Part shown: positions 7,991 through 16,839 of the stretch, in pieces
Numbering within the stretch: position 1 is the stretch's first letter
Layout of the letters: each line of letters begins with the position of its first letter
Source of the DNA: Thermoanaerobaculales bacterium
Lineage (GTDB): Bacteria > Acidobacteriota > Thermoanaerobaculia > Thermoanaerobaculales > Sulfomarinibacteraceae
NCBI GenBank assembly: GCA_029287235.1
Contig: JARFRM010000328.1
Location: forward strand, 1 to 34,117
Direction of reading: 5' to 3'
DNA: 34,117 nucleotides
Translations under genes and position numbers: made by a program
The notes under the pieces: generated by a model
Database searches by the model: none
The model's input: only the letters and a program-made list of their open reading frames with translations
What the model was told of the DNA's origin: nothing

Positions 7991-9988
7991 ATGACCGAGC
8001 GTCTCACCGTCGAGTTGACCGAGCTTCCCGAGCCCGGAGATTTCGAACCCGGTATCCGCCGAGCACCCGACCGCGGTTGCACCCTCACCCGCCGCGAGAT
8101 CAAGATCGCGCTGGCCAACGCCCTGCGCTATCTGCCCACGGAGCACCATGCCGTCGTCGCTCCCGAGTTCCTCGAGGAGTTGCGCACTCGCGGCCGGATC
8201 TACGGCTACCGATATCGACCGCACGGGCGTCTGACCGGTCGACCCATCGACTCCTACGCCGGCAAGATCACCGAGGCCAAGGCCATGCAGGTGATGATCG
8301 AGAACAACCTCGACTTCGATGTCGCCCTCTACCCCTACGAGCTCGTGACCTACGGCGAGTCCGGCCAGGTCTGCCAGAACTGGATGCAGTATCTGCTCAT
8401 CAAACGCTACCTCGAGATCATGGACGACACCCAGACCCTCGTCGTCAGCTCCGGCCACCCACTCGGGCTCTTCCCATCGCGCCCCGAAGCCCCCCGCGCC
8501 ATCATCACCAACGGACTCATGGTGGGGATGTTCGACACCCCGGAAGACTTTCACCGACTCGCCGCGCTCGGCTGCGTGAACTACGGCCAGATGACCGCCG
8601 GCGGCTGGATGTACATCGGCCCCCAGGGGATCGTTCACGGCACCTACATCACCCTGCTCAACGCCGGCCGGCTCTATCTCGGCGTGCCCGAGGACGGCAA
8701 TCTCTCAGGTCACACCTTCGTCACCTCGGGGCTCGGGGGGATGTCGGGCGCACAGCCCAAGGCGCTCGAGATTTCCGGCGGCGCCGGGATCGTCGCCGAG
8801 GTCGATGCCTCTCGCATCGAGACCCGTCACTCGCAGGGCTGGGTCTCAAAAGTCACCGATGACCTCGGAACTTCGGTGCGCTGGATGCTCGACGCCGCCG
8901 CTGCCGGGGAGCCCCTTTCGGTGGCCTACCAAGGCAACATCGTCGATCTGCTCGAGTACCTGGACACCGAGGACATCGCCGTTGATCTCTACTCCGACCA
9001 GACCTCCTGCCATGTTCCCTACGACGGCGGCTACTGTCCCGCAGGGGTCAGCTTCGGCGCCATGCGCGACCTCCTGACCACCGATCGCGAGGGTTTCAAG
9101 ATCCTGGTCGACGCCAGCCTCGCCCGCCACTACCGGGTGCTCAAACGGCTCACCGAAAAGGGCGCCCACTTCTGGGACTACGGCAACGCCTTCCTGCGAG
9201 CGGTCTACGACGCCGGTGTCCCCGAGATCACCGCCAACGGCGTCGATCCGTCGGAGGGCTTTGTCTGGCCCTCCTATGTCGAGGACATCATGGGCCCCAT
9301 GTGTTTCGACTACGGCTACGGTCCGTTCCGCTGGGTTTGTCTGTCCGGCGAGTCCGAGGATCTCAACGCCACCGATCGGGCCGCCATGGCCTGCATCGAC
9401 CCCACCCGCCGCGGTCAGGACCGCGACAACTGGCAGTGGATCCACGACGCCGAGACCAATGCGCTTGTGGTGGGAACCCAGGCGCGCATCCTCTACGCCG
9501 ACGCCGAGGGAAGGACCGCGATCGCCCGCCGTTTCAACCAAATGGTCCGTCACGGCGAGATCGGTCCGGTGATGATGGGCCGAGACCACCACGACACCGG
9601 CGGCACCGATTCGCCCTATCGCGAAACCGCCAACATCTATGACGGTTCCTCGACCGTCGCCGACATGTCGCACCAGTGCTGGGCCGGAAACGCCGCTCGC
9701 GGGATGACCATGGCGGTGATCTCAAACGGCGGCGGCGTCGGCACCGGCAAGGCGGTCAACGGCGGTTTCGGCCTGGTCCTCGACGGCTCGGAGCGGGTCG
9801 ATCGGATCCTCGACTCGGCGCTCGAGTGGGACGCGATGGGCGGCGTCGCGAGACGGGCCTGGGCGAGGAACGGGAACGCCATCGAGACCGTCGACGTGTG
9901 GAATCGAGCCAACGCCGACCGCGGCCACGTCACGGTGCCGAGAGTCGCCGACAATGCCCTCCTGGAGGACCTGCTCGACCGAAGCTGA
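7991..9988 (+). CDS. hutU: Urocanate hydratase (long form)
   Basis: Urocanase converts urocanate to 4-imidazolone-5-propionate in histidine degradation, using tightly bound NAD+. The product is 665 residues, nearer the long (about 670) form than the roughly 555-residue proteobacterial form. Visible signatures include the NAD-binding GLGGMSGAQPKALE at about residue 246, the conserved CFDYGYGPFRWVCLSG segment, and RDHHDTGGTDSP followed by the Gly-rich SNGGGVGTGKAVNGG near the C-terminus. The start is ATG at 7991 with GGAGG five bases upstream; a further upstream start at 7913 has no such site. No hutH, hutI or formimidoylglutamate gene is adjacent, so the pathway must be completed elsewhere. 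Confidence 0.95.
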   Translation: MTERLTVELTELPEPGDFEPGIRRAPDRGCTLTRREIKIALANALRYLPTEHHAVVAPEFLEELRTRGRIYGYRYRPHGRLTGRPIDSYAGKITEAKAMQVMIENNLDFDVALYPYELVTYGESGQVCQNWMQYLLIKRYLEIMDDTQTLVVSSGHPLGLFPSRPEAPRAIITNGLMVGMFDTPEDFHRLAALGCVNYGQMTAGGWMYIGPQGIVHGTYITLLNAGRLYLGVPEDGNLSGHTFVTSGLGGMSGAQPKALEISGGAGIVAEVDASRIETRHSQGWVSKVTDDLGTSVRWMLDAAAAGEPLSVAYQGNIVDLLEYLDTEDIAVDLYSDQTSCHVPYDGGYCPAGVSFGAMRDLLTTDREGFKILVDASLARHYRVLKRLTEKGAHFWDYGNAFLRAVYDAGVPEITANGVDPSEGFVWPSYVEDIMGPMCFDYGYGPFRWVCLSGESEDLNATDRAAMACIDPTRRGQDRDNWQWIHDAETNALVVGTQARILYADAEGRTAIARRFNQMVRHGEIGPVMMGRDHHDTGGTDSPYRETANIYDGSSTVADMSHQCWAGNAARGMTMAVISNGGGVGTGKAVNGGFGLVLDGSERVDRILDSALEWDAMGGVARRAWARNGNAIETVDVWNRANADRGHVTVPRVADNALLEDLLDRS

Positions 9989-10101
9989 TTCCATCTTCAT
10001 TTTTCGGCACTGGAATCGTCAGGGCCGTGTCGGTGACCACGACGCCGCGATGATTCAAAAACCGAAAAATATGAAACGCTGAAATAGAATAAACTCGGAC
10101 T

Positions 10102-11358
10102 ATGGACACCCTCCTCCAGCATCTGCCGCCTGAACTGGCAGGCTTTGCGATCACCCTCGGGCTGTCCATGCTTATCGGCTTCGAACGCGAAGAACAACGC
10201 CCCGCGGACTCCGCCGGTTTTTTCGGCGGCATCCGGACCTTCCCCATGATCGGGCTCGCCGGCTTTCTCCTGGTCGAGGTCTTCGACTCGCCCATCCCAT
10301 TTGCAATCGGACTACTCGTTCTCGGCTTCCTTCTCGCGGTTTCACACTGGGGCAGCGTCCAGGCCAATGACCTCGGTCTGACGACCGAAATCGCCGCTCT
10401 GCTCACCTTCGGCCTTGGCGCCGCCGCATCGCATGAGATGTACTGGCTCGCGCTTGCCGTGGGCATCGTCGCGGTGATTCTGCTGCACGAGAAACGGCGA
10501 CTCGAGGGACTTGCATCGCGGATCCCGTCGGAAGAGCTGCGCACCCTTCTTCGATTCCTCGTCCTCACCGCGGTGATCCTTCCCGCTGTTCCCGACCACG
10601 CCTTCACGCAATACGAGATCAACCCCTTCAAGATCTGGCTCGTGGTGGTGGCGGTGAGCGGCGTCTCCTACGCCAGCTATCTGCTCCAGCTCAGACTCGG
10701 TGACCGGGCCCTCCTGCTCTCCGGCATTCTCGGCGGAGCCTACTCTTCAACGGTCACGACCGTGGTCCTTGCCCGCCAGTCCAAAAACGGCCACCATTCC
10801 GCCGATTCCTACGTCGGAGCCATCGTCGCCGCAACCGGGGTCATGTACCTCCGGCTTTGGGTCCTGGTGATCCTCTTTGCACCGTCTCTCGGACAACGAC
10901 TGAGCCTCCTCTTCTGGGGTCTGAGTCTCGCGGCCCTGGTCGTCGGCGTCGTCCTGACCCGGCTTGGGCGTAGCGACCGCGGCGACGGCGACGAGCGGAC
11001 GCAGCCATCCAACCCGCTCGAAATCAGCTCGGCCCTCACCTTCGCCGGGATCTTCCTGGTCGTCCTGGTGGTCACCCGCATGGTGGCCGAGCGCTTTGGC
11101 GGCACCGGGGTCCTGATCATGGCCGCCATCATGGGTGCGGCCGATGTCGACCCGTTCATCCTCGGCATCACCCAGAACGTCGGCACGACACTGCCCATCG
11201 AAACCGCAGCCCTCGCGGTGGTCATCGCAGCCGCGACCAACAACCTCGTGAAGGGGATCTATGCCGTCGTATTCGCATCGAAATCCACGGGGCGGACGGC
11301 TCTTGCGGTCCTCTCCGCCCTGGGTGTGGCGAGCGTGGCGCTGTTCTGGGCGCTTTAG
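10102..11358 (+). CDS. MgtC/SapB and DUF4010 domain membrane protein
   Basis: Polytopic inner-membrane protein of 418 residues. The N-terminal third has the MgtC/SapB pattern: a first helix ending in IGFEREEQR, then AGFFGGIRTFPMIGLAGFL. The remainder, with repeated hydrophobic helices (about ten overall) and ILGGAYSSTVTTVVLARQS, fits DUF4010. MgtC relatives act in magnesium limitation and virulence in some pathogens, but the function of MgtC-DUF4010 proteins is not established. The ATG at 10102 is only a few bases after a possible -10 box (TAGAAT, 10085-10090), and no Shine-Dalgarno is visible, so a leaderless transcript is possible. It converges on the GH172-like gene. Confidence 0.88.
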   Translation: MDTLLQHLPPELAGFAITLGLSMLIGFEREEQRPADSAGFFGGIRTFPMIGLAGFLLVEVFDSPIPFAIGLLVLGFLLAVSHWGSVQANDLGLTTEIAALLTFGLGAAASHEMYWLALAVGIVAVILLHEKRRLEGLASRIPSEELRTLLRFLVLTAVILPAVPDHAFTQYEINPFKIWLVVVAVSGVSYASYLLQLRLGDRALLLSGILGGAYSSTVTTVVLARQSKNGHHSADSYVGAIVAATGVMYLRLWVLVILFAPSLGQRLSLLFWGLSLAALVVGVVLTRLGRSDRGDGDERTQPSNPLEISSALTFAGIFLVVLVVTRMVAERFGGTGVLIMAAIMGAADVDPFILGITQNVGTTLPIETAALAVVIAAATNNLVKGIYAVVFASKSTGRTALAVLSALGVASVALFWAL

Positions 11359-11374
11359 CCCGGCCCCGCGCATC

Positions 11375-11442
11375 GAGCTCGTGACCGATAAAAACAGCGA
11401 TCCGCGATCGGTCGCCTACTCGATGTTGAAGCTGACGAGCTC
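11375..11442. repeat. Nested inverted repeats between convergent genes
   Basis: An outer pair GAGCTCGT (11375-11382) and ACGAGCTC (11435-11442) encloses an inner pair GACCGAT (11383-11389) and ATCGGTC (11407-11413). A further small palindrome, CGGAGT a ACTCCG, follows near 11445-11457. These lie in the 118-bp gap between the MgtC-like gene and the leftward GH172-like gene. They could form transcript hairpins that help end both genes; no U-tract is present. Confidence 0.4.
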
Positions 11443-11476
11443 GTCGGAGTAACTCCGATCACAAAATCCAGGGCGA

Positions 11477-13057
11477 TCACGGGCCGGTCCGGCTCGGGGG
11501 CCGCAGATAGTAGTAGCCCACGGTTCGAACGGGGAGATTCTCACTCGAACCGGAGATCAACTCGAGCTCTGCCCGAACACCTCGATCGAAGACCACCGCG
11601 TCGCCGAGCATCAGCCGGTACATGCCTGGTCCCGGACGGTGGAAGAAATTCACGACGGGGGCGCCGTGCAACGGCTGCAGAAAGGGTCGAGGCTCACCGT
11701 CGGATCCACGAAAGAAAAACCCTCCGGCGAAAAAGTCCTCGACCCCCGTTCCGTGCCACGAGGGCGAGGCCTCACCATCGACAAAGACCCGCTCGTCCCC
11801 TTCCAGAAACAACCAGTCGTTCTCCGTGCCCGGCCCGAAAGCGGAGAAGAGTCCGACCCACGCTCCGTGTCCGGTAAGATCGAGGATCGGTATCTCCTCG
11901 AGACCGGGTTCGCCCGTGAATTTACGAACCTGGACTCCGAAGTGACCGGCGCTCTCCGGCGGAGGTGATCCGAGCCGTCGAACGGCGTACTCGACCGCGA
12001 CTCCCGGAGGCCCCTCCACGGGACGTCGCATGAGCTCGATCTTCGCGGATTGGAAAAACGGCATCGGGAAGTAGCAGTAGAGATCGTCGTCCGCATCACC
12101 TCCGACGAAGAGCGACCGAGACACCGGCTGGTTGACGCGGGTGACACCGAAGAGATCCGGGAGGGGGATCAACATCGGCTCGCCACCGTCAAAGGTCAGG
12201 CGGACACCAAGCCGGGGCCAGTCTTCGCGTGAGCTGCGAATGATGATCCCGTTCACCACATCGGGTCCATCGAACTCGGCGATGGTCTCCTCCCCCCCGG
12301 GATCGAGGACGACGGATCCGCTGGTGGTCGGGAATGGCCCCCCGGGCCAGGGATCGGTTCCCGCACGCCGGAGCATGGACCGGAAACCATCGAGGGGTTC
12401 GTTGCCGGTGAACGACCTCAGCCCGGCAGGATCCTCCACCAAACGGGCGGTGGTCTGGAACCACATCTTCGAGCTCTCGGCGCCGATCAAGGTGATCTCA
12501 CAACCATCTCTGAACGGAATCGGAACGTAGGAGACATGACCGCCGCCCGAGACCTCAAGATCGGCCACCAGAGGCGGGAGAAACGGCGACGTGGCGCCCG
12601 AGAAGAGTTCGGTCACCGGCAGATCCACCACCGGCCGTTGGTCTCCGTCGATGCGGATCCGGATGCGGATCTCGGATTCGAGGGGCGTGCTGATCGTGTT
12701 TCCCATGACCATCCAAATCCGGGTCACGGCACCGGCGCCTTGCGCGTTGAAAATCACCCCTTCGCCATCGTCGGTGACCCGAAGGAATCGAGTCTCTGCC
12801 GCCGAGTGGTGGTCGAATCTGCAGCCCGATGGACAGTGGCTCGAGCTCATCACCACCCGATCGCCGTCCGACACAACCGCAACGGTCGCCGGATCGCGCC
12901 ACCACTCCCAGGGGAAGACTCTCGAAGATTCGTCAGAAACCTCCGCCGACCGACCGTCCCCGGTGGTCTGGGCGCATCCGACGGTCCCGGACAATCCGAT
13001 GGCGACGGACAAGAGCCCAACCAGAGTCATTCTTCCAACCCAATTCAACTCAGCCAC
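11477..13057 (-). CDS. DUF2961/GH172-family lipoprotein
   Basis: Predicted exported protein of 526 residues with an N-terminal hydrophobic segment ending in a possible lipobox (TVGC, Cys28). The body matches DUF2961, now classed as glycoside hydrolase family 172, whose characterised members act on difructose dianhydride or on D-arabinofuranan. The diagnostic stretch is near residues 415-445: FLEGDERVFVDGE, then GTGVEDFFAGG, whose Glu matches the family's GTGxEDYF catalytic region. An N-terminal WRDPATV and SSSHCPSGCRF segment has paired cysteines. The start is GTG at 13057, preceded closely by GGAGGA and supplying an Arg in the signal n-region; ATG at 13030 is the alternative. It overlaps the upstream ykgJ-like gene by eight bases. 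The glycan substrate cannot be told from sequence. Confidence 0.82.
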   Translation of the reverse strand: MAELNWVGRMTLVGLLSVAIGLSGTVGCAQTTGDGRSAEVSDESSRVFPWEWWRDPATVAVVSDGDRVVMSSSHCPSGCRFDHHSAAETRFLRVTDDGEGVIFNAQGAGAVTRIWMVMGNTISTPLESEIRIRIRIDGDQRPVVDLPVTELFSGATSPFLPPLVADLEVSGGGHVSYVPIPFRDGCEITLIGAESSKMWFQTTARLVEDPAGLRSFTGNEPLDGFRSMLRRAGTDPWPGGPFPTTSGSVVLDPGGEETIAEFDGPDVVNGIIIRSSREDWPRLGVRLTFDGGEPMLIPLPDLFGVTRVNQPVSRSLFVGGDADDDLYCYFPMPFFQSAKIELMRRPVEGPPGVAVEYAVRRLGSPPPESAGHFGVQVRKFTGEPGLEEIPILDLTGHGAWVGLFSAFGPGTENDWLFLEGDERVFVDGEASPSWHGTGVEDFFAGGFFFRGSDGEPRPFLQPLHGAPVVNFFHRPGPGMYRLMLGDAVVFDRGVRAELELISGSSENLPVRTVGYYYLRPPSRTGP

Positions 13058-13448
13058 TGTTCCTCCGTCTTCTCTTCGCCGCTTCAGCGGTCTCTCGCGC
13101 CACCGATCGCCTCAGTCGGTTCGCGCGGTCGGGATCGATGGAGAAGTCCTCGTGGTGAGGACAGAAATCATCCCGCACGACCCGGTCCTCTCCGAGATCC
13201 AGCACGAGGGGATAGAGCCGACAACCATCCGGCCGCCGATGGTACACCCCACATCGTCCATCTTCGAGGAAAACACACCGCCCGTCGCGGTTCCTCAGCT
13301 CGAGATCACCATCCCGGTTCTCCCGGGCGAAGTCCGAGAAACCCACCGACTCGAGCCGCGCGACGTCAGCCGTTGTCAGCGTCATCCGCGTGTCGACGCA
13401 GCAGAGATGGCAATCATGCCTTCGGCAGGGACTCGCGGTGTCGGTCAT
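13050..13448 (-). CDS. YkgJ-family cysteine-cluster protein
   Basis: Small protein of 132 residues with the putative zinc- or iron-binding cysteine cluster of the YkgJ/UPF0153 family: Cys8, Cys13, Cys16 and Cys17 near the N-terminus, then GRCVFLEDGRCGVYHRRPDGCRLYP and DDFCPHH. The C-terminus is rich in Arg and Lys. The biochemical role of the family is unknown. The start is ATG at 13448; the earlier GTG at 13475 would begin inside the U-tract of the phoD terminator. The gene ends inside the start region of the GH172-like lipoprotein gene (8-bp overlap), so the two are likely translated from one message. It lies directly downstream of the phoD terminator. Confidence 0.82.
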   Translation of the reverse strand: MTDTASPCRRHDCHLCCVDTRMTLTTADVARLESVGFSDFARENRDGDLELRNRDGRCVFLEDGRCGVYHRRPDGCRLYPLVLDLGEDRVVRDDFCPHHEDFSIDPDRANRLRRSVARETAEAAKRRRRNSG

Positions 13449-13479
13449 CGCCCGCCATTGTGCCCGAACACGCACGACA

Positions 13480-13507
13480 AAGAAAACGGGGCCTCCGGGG
13501 GCCCCGT
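13480..13507 (-). terminator. Intrinsic terminator downstream of phoD
   Basis: A perfect 8-bp stem (13486-13493 with 13500-13507, ACGGGGCC and its complement) with a 6-nt loop is followed on the minus strand by TTTTCTTTG. It lies 20 bases beyond the phoD stop codon. Confidence 0.88.
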
Positions 13508-13527
13508 CGGTCCGGTCGAGACAAAGC

Positions 13528-15675
13528 TCACGGGCCCGGCCGGATCACACCGTCCTCAACCGTGAACATGGTGGCGGTGAAGAGCCCGTCCAGGGTCGCC
13601 GGATCGTCGTAGTAGTCGGTGAAGACCTCGTCCTGGTCGATCTCCTGGAGCGTCGCCGACAGCGTCTCCCCGGTCACATCCATGACCATGTACCCGTGGT
13701 TCGTGGTCCGGTCGTAGAGGATGGTGGAGTCGGTGACCGGAGAGTCGATCGTCGACGCCTGCAGCAACTGCGGCAGCATGGCGACCAGATCTTCGATGCC
13801 GGGGATCTGACCGAGGATCGGATGACCCAACACCGCCCGTTCCACCAGATCCCCGAAGGTACCCGACGAGACGGCCGGACCGGTGAACTCATAGAGCCCT
13901 TCGCCGTGGTCGGTGACGAAGGTGGCGTGGATGTCGCCCGAGATCACCACCGTCCCCGGCGCCATGTCCATGATCCCGAAGAGCTCCAACCGGTTCTGCG
14001 GAAAACCATCCCACTGGTCGGCGGTCAGAAGCATCCTGGTCCTGAAGGTGTCGGGGAAGTCCGGCGGCAGCAGCGGCACGATCATGGGGTGGGTGAAATC
14101 CACCAGAAGCGGGGTCATCATGATCGAGTTCCCCACGACCTTCCAGGTCGCCGGGCTCTGGGTGAGTACCCCGGCGAGCCACGCGGTCTGCTGATCCCCG
14201 AGCAGATTCTGGACCACCGATCCCATGGTCCCCCAAAGCACTCCCGCGTAAAGGTTGAAGGGGTCCCAAAAGAGGATGTTGCGGGAGCCGGAGCTCGAGT
14301 ACATGTCGGTCTTGCCCATGAAGAGAAACGAAACTCCGCGGGGCAGCATGGCCTGGATCTCCGGCGTGAAGGGCGGATTGATCCCGGCCGCCGCGTACAA
14401 CGCATTGACGTAGGAAGTGCTGACATTGCCCGTGAGCTGACTCTCGGCGAGCCGAATCGCGTCGGTGAACCCCAGAGCCGGATTCTCCGCCATGTAGGCC
14501 TGGGCTGCGATGGTAGCCGTGGTCTGACGCAGGATCGGCAGCCGCGCGCCGAGCACGCCCATGTCGACATAAGGATCCAGCGACCCGCGAATGACATCCA
14601 CGACCGGATCGGTCAACACCGCCCGAAGCGTCGGCTCGTCCGCAGCGATCGCCCCCGGGAAGGCGTCCTCGGGGACGAGGTGATCGGGTCGGTTGGTCCT
14701 CGAGTCGGTGAGCACCAGGTGGAGGTTGGAACCGTAGGGATAATCCCGATGGATGCTCGTGTTCGGCCAGAGAATCCCGTCGTTGATATCGATGACGCCG
14801 TCTGAGCCGACTCCGACCTCGGTAGGCACCCACTCGAAGAAGGCACGCTCGGCGTTGCGTTTGCGCTCGGCCGATTCCTCGTCGGAGCGACCGTTGAAGT
14901 AGGTGGCGGTGGCCCTCCAGGCGTCGTTGGAGAACTCGTGGTCGTCCCAGGTGACGATCATGGGCCACCGCTCGTGGACCTGCTGGTAGACCGGATCCGA
15001 CCGGTAGGTCTCGTAGATTTCACGATAGTTGGACAGGCTGGCGGCGGCGTAGTACGGGTCATCGGGGTCACCGAGCTCGATCGCCCCCTCGGTGTCGCTG
15101 AAGTCGATCTTCCGTTCGGAGCTCGGGTCCTGGAACGAGGGGTCACCCGTGGTCTCGTAGATGATGTCACCGAGGTGGACCACGAAGTCGATGTCCTCGT
15201 CGTGGTCGTCGAGAAGCTTGGCGTAGGCGTTGTAGTAGCGTCCGATGTAATCCTGACAGTAGACCACCGCGAACCTCACCGGCACATCCATGTCCGGCGT
15301 CGGTGCGGTCTTGGTCCGGCCGATCGGAGACGTTTCCATCGCGGCGCCCGAACCATAGACAAAACGATAGTAGTAGGTTGTGTAGGGCTGGAGCCCCGTG
15401 GCCCGAACTTTGACGCACCAGCCGTTGTCGGCATTCACGGTCAACTGCTCGTTGAACACCACATCGGTGAAGTCGATGTCGGTTGCGACCTCAACCACGA
15501 GCGCATCGGGCATTGCGGGATCGACGACCCTCGTCCACAGAATCACGCTGTCCGGTTTCGGATCCCCCGACGCCACCGATGCCGGGAACATCCCCGCAGC
15601 GGCCGCAGGCACAGCACTCGAGAAAAGAACGAACAACGATACGAAAACGATCGCGAGGCTCATCCAACGACGCAT
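13528..15675 (-). CDS. phoD: Secreted PhoD-family alkaline phosphatase/phosphodiesterase
   Basis: Exported metallophosphoesterase of 715 residues, expected to release phosphate from phosphate esters outside the cytoplasm. A signal peptide is clear (MRRWMSLAIVFV...AAAAG); the paired Arg lacks the full Tat motif, so Sec export is as likely. The N-terminal Fn3-like PhoD domain (SGDPKPDSVILWTRV) is followed by the catalytic domain with FAVVYCQDY (the Cys seen as an iron ligand in B. subtilis PhoD), VVHLGDIIYE, TWDDHEFSND and SGDIHATF. A long insertion at about residues 340-480 is larger than usual. The start is ATG at 15675 with GGAGG upstream; alternatives at 15678 and 15687 are in frame. A clear terminator follows. 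No Pho box was identified. Confidence 0.93.
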   Translation of the reverse strand: MRRWMSLAIVFVSLFVLFSSAVPAAAAGMFPASVASGDPKPDSVILWTRVVDPAMPDALVVEVATDIDFTDVVFNEQLTVNADNGWCVKVRATGLQPYTTYYYRFVYGSGAAMETSPIGRTKTAPTPDMDVPVRFAVVYCQDYIGRYYNAYAKLLDDHDEDIDFVVHLGDIIYETTGDPSFQDPSSERKIDFSDTEGAIELGDPDDPYYAAASLSNYREIYETYRSDPVYQQVHERWPMIVTWDDHEFSNDAWRATATYFNGRSDEESAERKRNAERAFFEWVPTEVGVGSDGVIDINDGILWPNTSIHRDYPYGSNLHLVLTDSRTNRPDHLVPEDAFPGAIAADEPTLRAVLTDPVVDVIRGSLDPYVDMGVLGARLPILRQTTATIAAQAYMAENPALGFTDAIRLAESQLTGNVSTSYVNALYAAAGINPPFTPEIQAMLPRGVSFLFMGKTDMYSSSGSRNILFWDPFNLYAGVLWGTMGSVVQNLLGDQQTAWLAGVLTQSPATWKVVGNSIMMTPLLVDFTHPMIVPLLPPDFPDTFRTRMLLTADQWDGFPQNRLELFGIMDMAPGTVVISGDIHATFVTDHGEGLYEFTGPAVSSGTFGDLVERAVLGHPILGQIPGIEDLVAMLPQLLQASTIDSPVTDSTILYDRTTNHGYMVMDVTGETLSATLQEIDQDEVFTDYYDDPATLDGLFTATMFTVEDGVIRPGP

Positions 15676-15841
15676 CATCACCTCCATGAACGAGGGCGGG
15701 TGGACCGGCGCACGCAACCCGCACGGACCCAACCCGCGGTCAAATGATCGGCGCATCTGTAACAAGTGAGTTGGTACGACATGAATCCCGGCCCATATTA
15801 CATGTTCTCAAGTATCAATGACCGAGGCGGACCTGGCGCAT

Positions 15842-16258
15842 CTACGACTTCGGACCCTCGTCGAAGAACGGCAGGTTGTCGACCGGCTGGTACCACGGAG
15901 CTCGTGAGGCCCAGAAGATGTTGCGTTCCAGCGCCCCACCCGGATCATCGTCGAGGGTTCCGGCGGGCACGAGGACGAACTTTCCGTTGCGCGTCCTCCA
16001 CGGCAGGGAGGAACCGCAGACCGTGCAGAACGCCGTGCAGAAGTACCTGGCGTCGGGCACTTCGTACCGCCGCACCTGGTCGTCTCCCCGGGTCCAGGCG
16101 AATTGCCGTTCAGCCACGAGGATATTGGCGGCGTGGGCCGAGCCCGAGAACTTGCGACACCGGCTGCAGTGACAGTACTGGAAGAAGGCGTAGGGCGGGC
16201 TAATTTCGTAGCCGACCGCGCCGCAGAGACACGAACCTGAACAGCTCTCGCGATTCAT
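15842..16258 (-). CDS. GFA/CENP-V domain zinc protein
   Basis: A 138-residue protein of the GFA (glutathione-dependent formaldehyde-activating enzyme-like) fold. Zinc-binding cysteines are in the expected places: SCLCGAV (Cys10, Cys12), CHCSRCRK (Cys29, 31, 34), and CTVCGSSLP (Cys78, Cys81). The family is broad and most members do not have a shown activity with formaldehyde, so no reaction is assigned. Its ATG overlaps the stop codon of the upstream membrane-protein gene by four bases (ATGA), indicating translational coupling. 15676-15841, upstream of phoD, shows no further gene. Confidence 0.88.
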   Translation of the reverse strand: MNRESCSGSCLCGAVGYEISPPYAFFQYCHCSRCRKFSGSAHAANILVAERQFAWTRGDDQVRRYEVPDARYFCTAFCTVCGSSLPWRTRNGKFVLVPAGTLDDDPGGALERNIFWASRAPWYQPVDNLPFFDEGPKS

Positions 16259-16632
16259 CGATCCTCCGATCTGGGATCACCGCCCCGACGCACGACGGCG
16301 GCGCCAAACAGAAACAGACTCGCGGCCAGGGCCATGGCGCCGATGAAGAGACCGGCCTTGCCGAGCACCACCACCGGCCGCGCGTCAAAGAATCGCCAGC
16401 CGAGCTCCGAGGCGCCCCAGATCACCCCGAAATAGAGTCCGATGGCGGCAACCGCGAAGGACAGGAAGGACAGCGCGCTGAGCACCAGCTCCTTGCGCGA
16501 CATGGCGTGGGCGTCGGTCCGCAGCAGGTAGCGGCGGCGAAACGCGCGGGCAATCGTCGACTTGGGCCTGAGCATGACATAGACCCGCAGCCCGACGTAC
16601 GCCAGGATTGCTGCAACAACGAGCCACTTCAT
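16255..16632 (-). CDS. Small three-helix membrane protein of unknown function
   Basis: Unrecognised 125-residue protein. It has a hydrophobic N-terminal segment (MKWLVVAAILAYVGLRVYVML), a basic stretch (RAFRRRYLLR), and two further likely membrane helices (about residues 48-72 and 87-112), ending in a charged tail. It is coupled to the downstream GFA-fold gene through a 4-bp ATGA overlap, which supports it as a real gene. No catalytic motif is visible. Confidence 0.7.
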   Translation of the reverse strand: MKWLVVAAILAYVGLRVYVMLRPKSTIARAFRRRYLLRTDAHAMSRKELVLSALSFLSFAVAAIGLYFGVIWGASELGWRFFDARPVVVLGKAGLFIGAMALAASLFLFGAAVVRRGGDPRSEDR

Positions 16633-16680
16633 GGGGCCATCGTAGCGGGTCGCGCGCCTGCGGGGGGTGAAACCGCGGAT

Positions 16681-16765
16681 AGCGTTTCATCGCAATTCAA
16701 CGCGGAGGCATCGCTGTTGAACCGCAAGGACGCAAGGTGCGCAAGGGCATCGCAAACCTCTTTGT
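16681..16765. repeat. Dispersed intergenic repeat, copy 1 (CGCAAGG-rich)
   Basis: A stretch of short near-repeats such as CGCAAGGACGCAAGG, CGCAAGGGC and CATCGCAA, with GCAATTCAACGC at 16692-16703. The same 12-mer occurs in inverse orientation at 27250-27261 inside a similar element. No credible reading frame explains it. Together with the adjacent 30-bp array it fills the 580-bp gene-free gap 16633-17212. Confidence 0.55.
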
Positions 16766-16839
16766 GGGCATGGAGTGGCTTGAGGGTTGTCGGACTTCGT
16801 AGTGTCGCGCCTCCGACCGGGAGGTGTCTGAAGGGCAGG

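Noticed and set aside
10062..10090. Promoter for the MgtC-like gene
   Set aside because: A -10-like TAGAAT is present but no convincing -35 sits at the right distance, so it is mentioned only under the gene.
13390..14805. 471-codon plus-strand frame opposite phoD
   Set aside because: Antisense to a complete PhoD with signal peptide and metal-site motifs.
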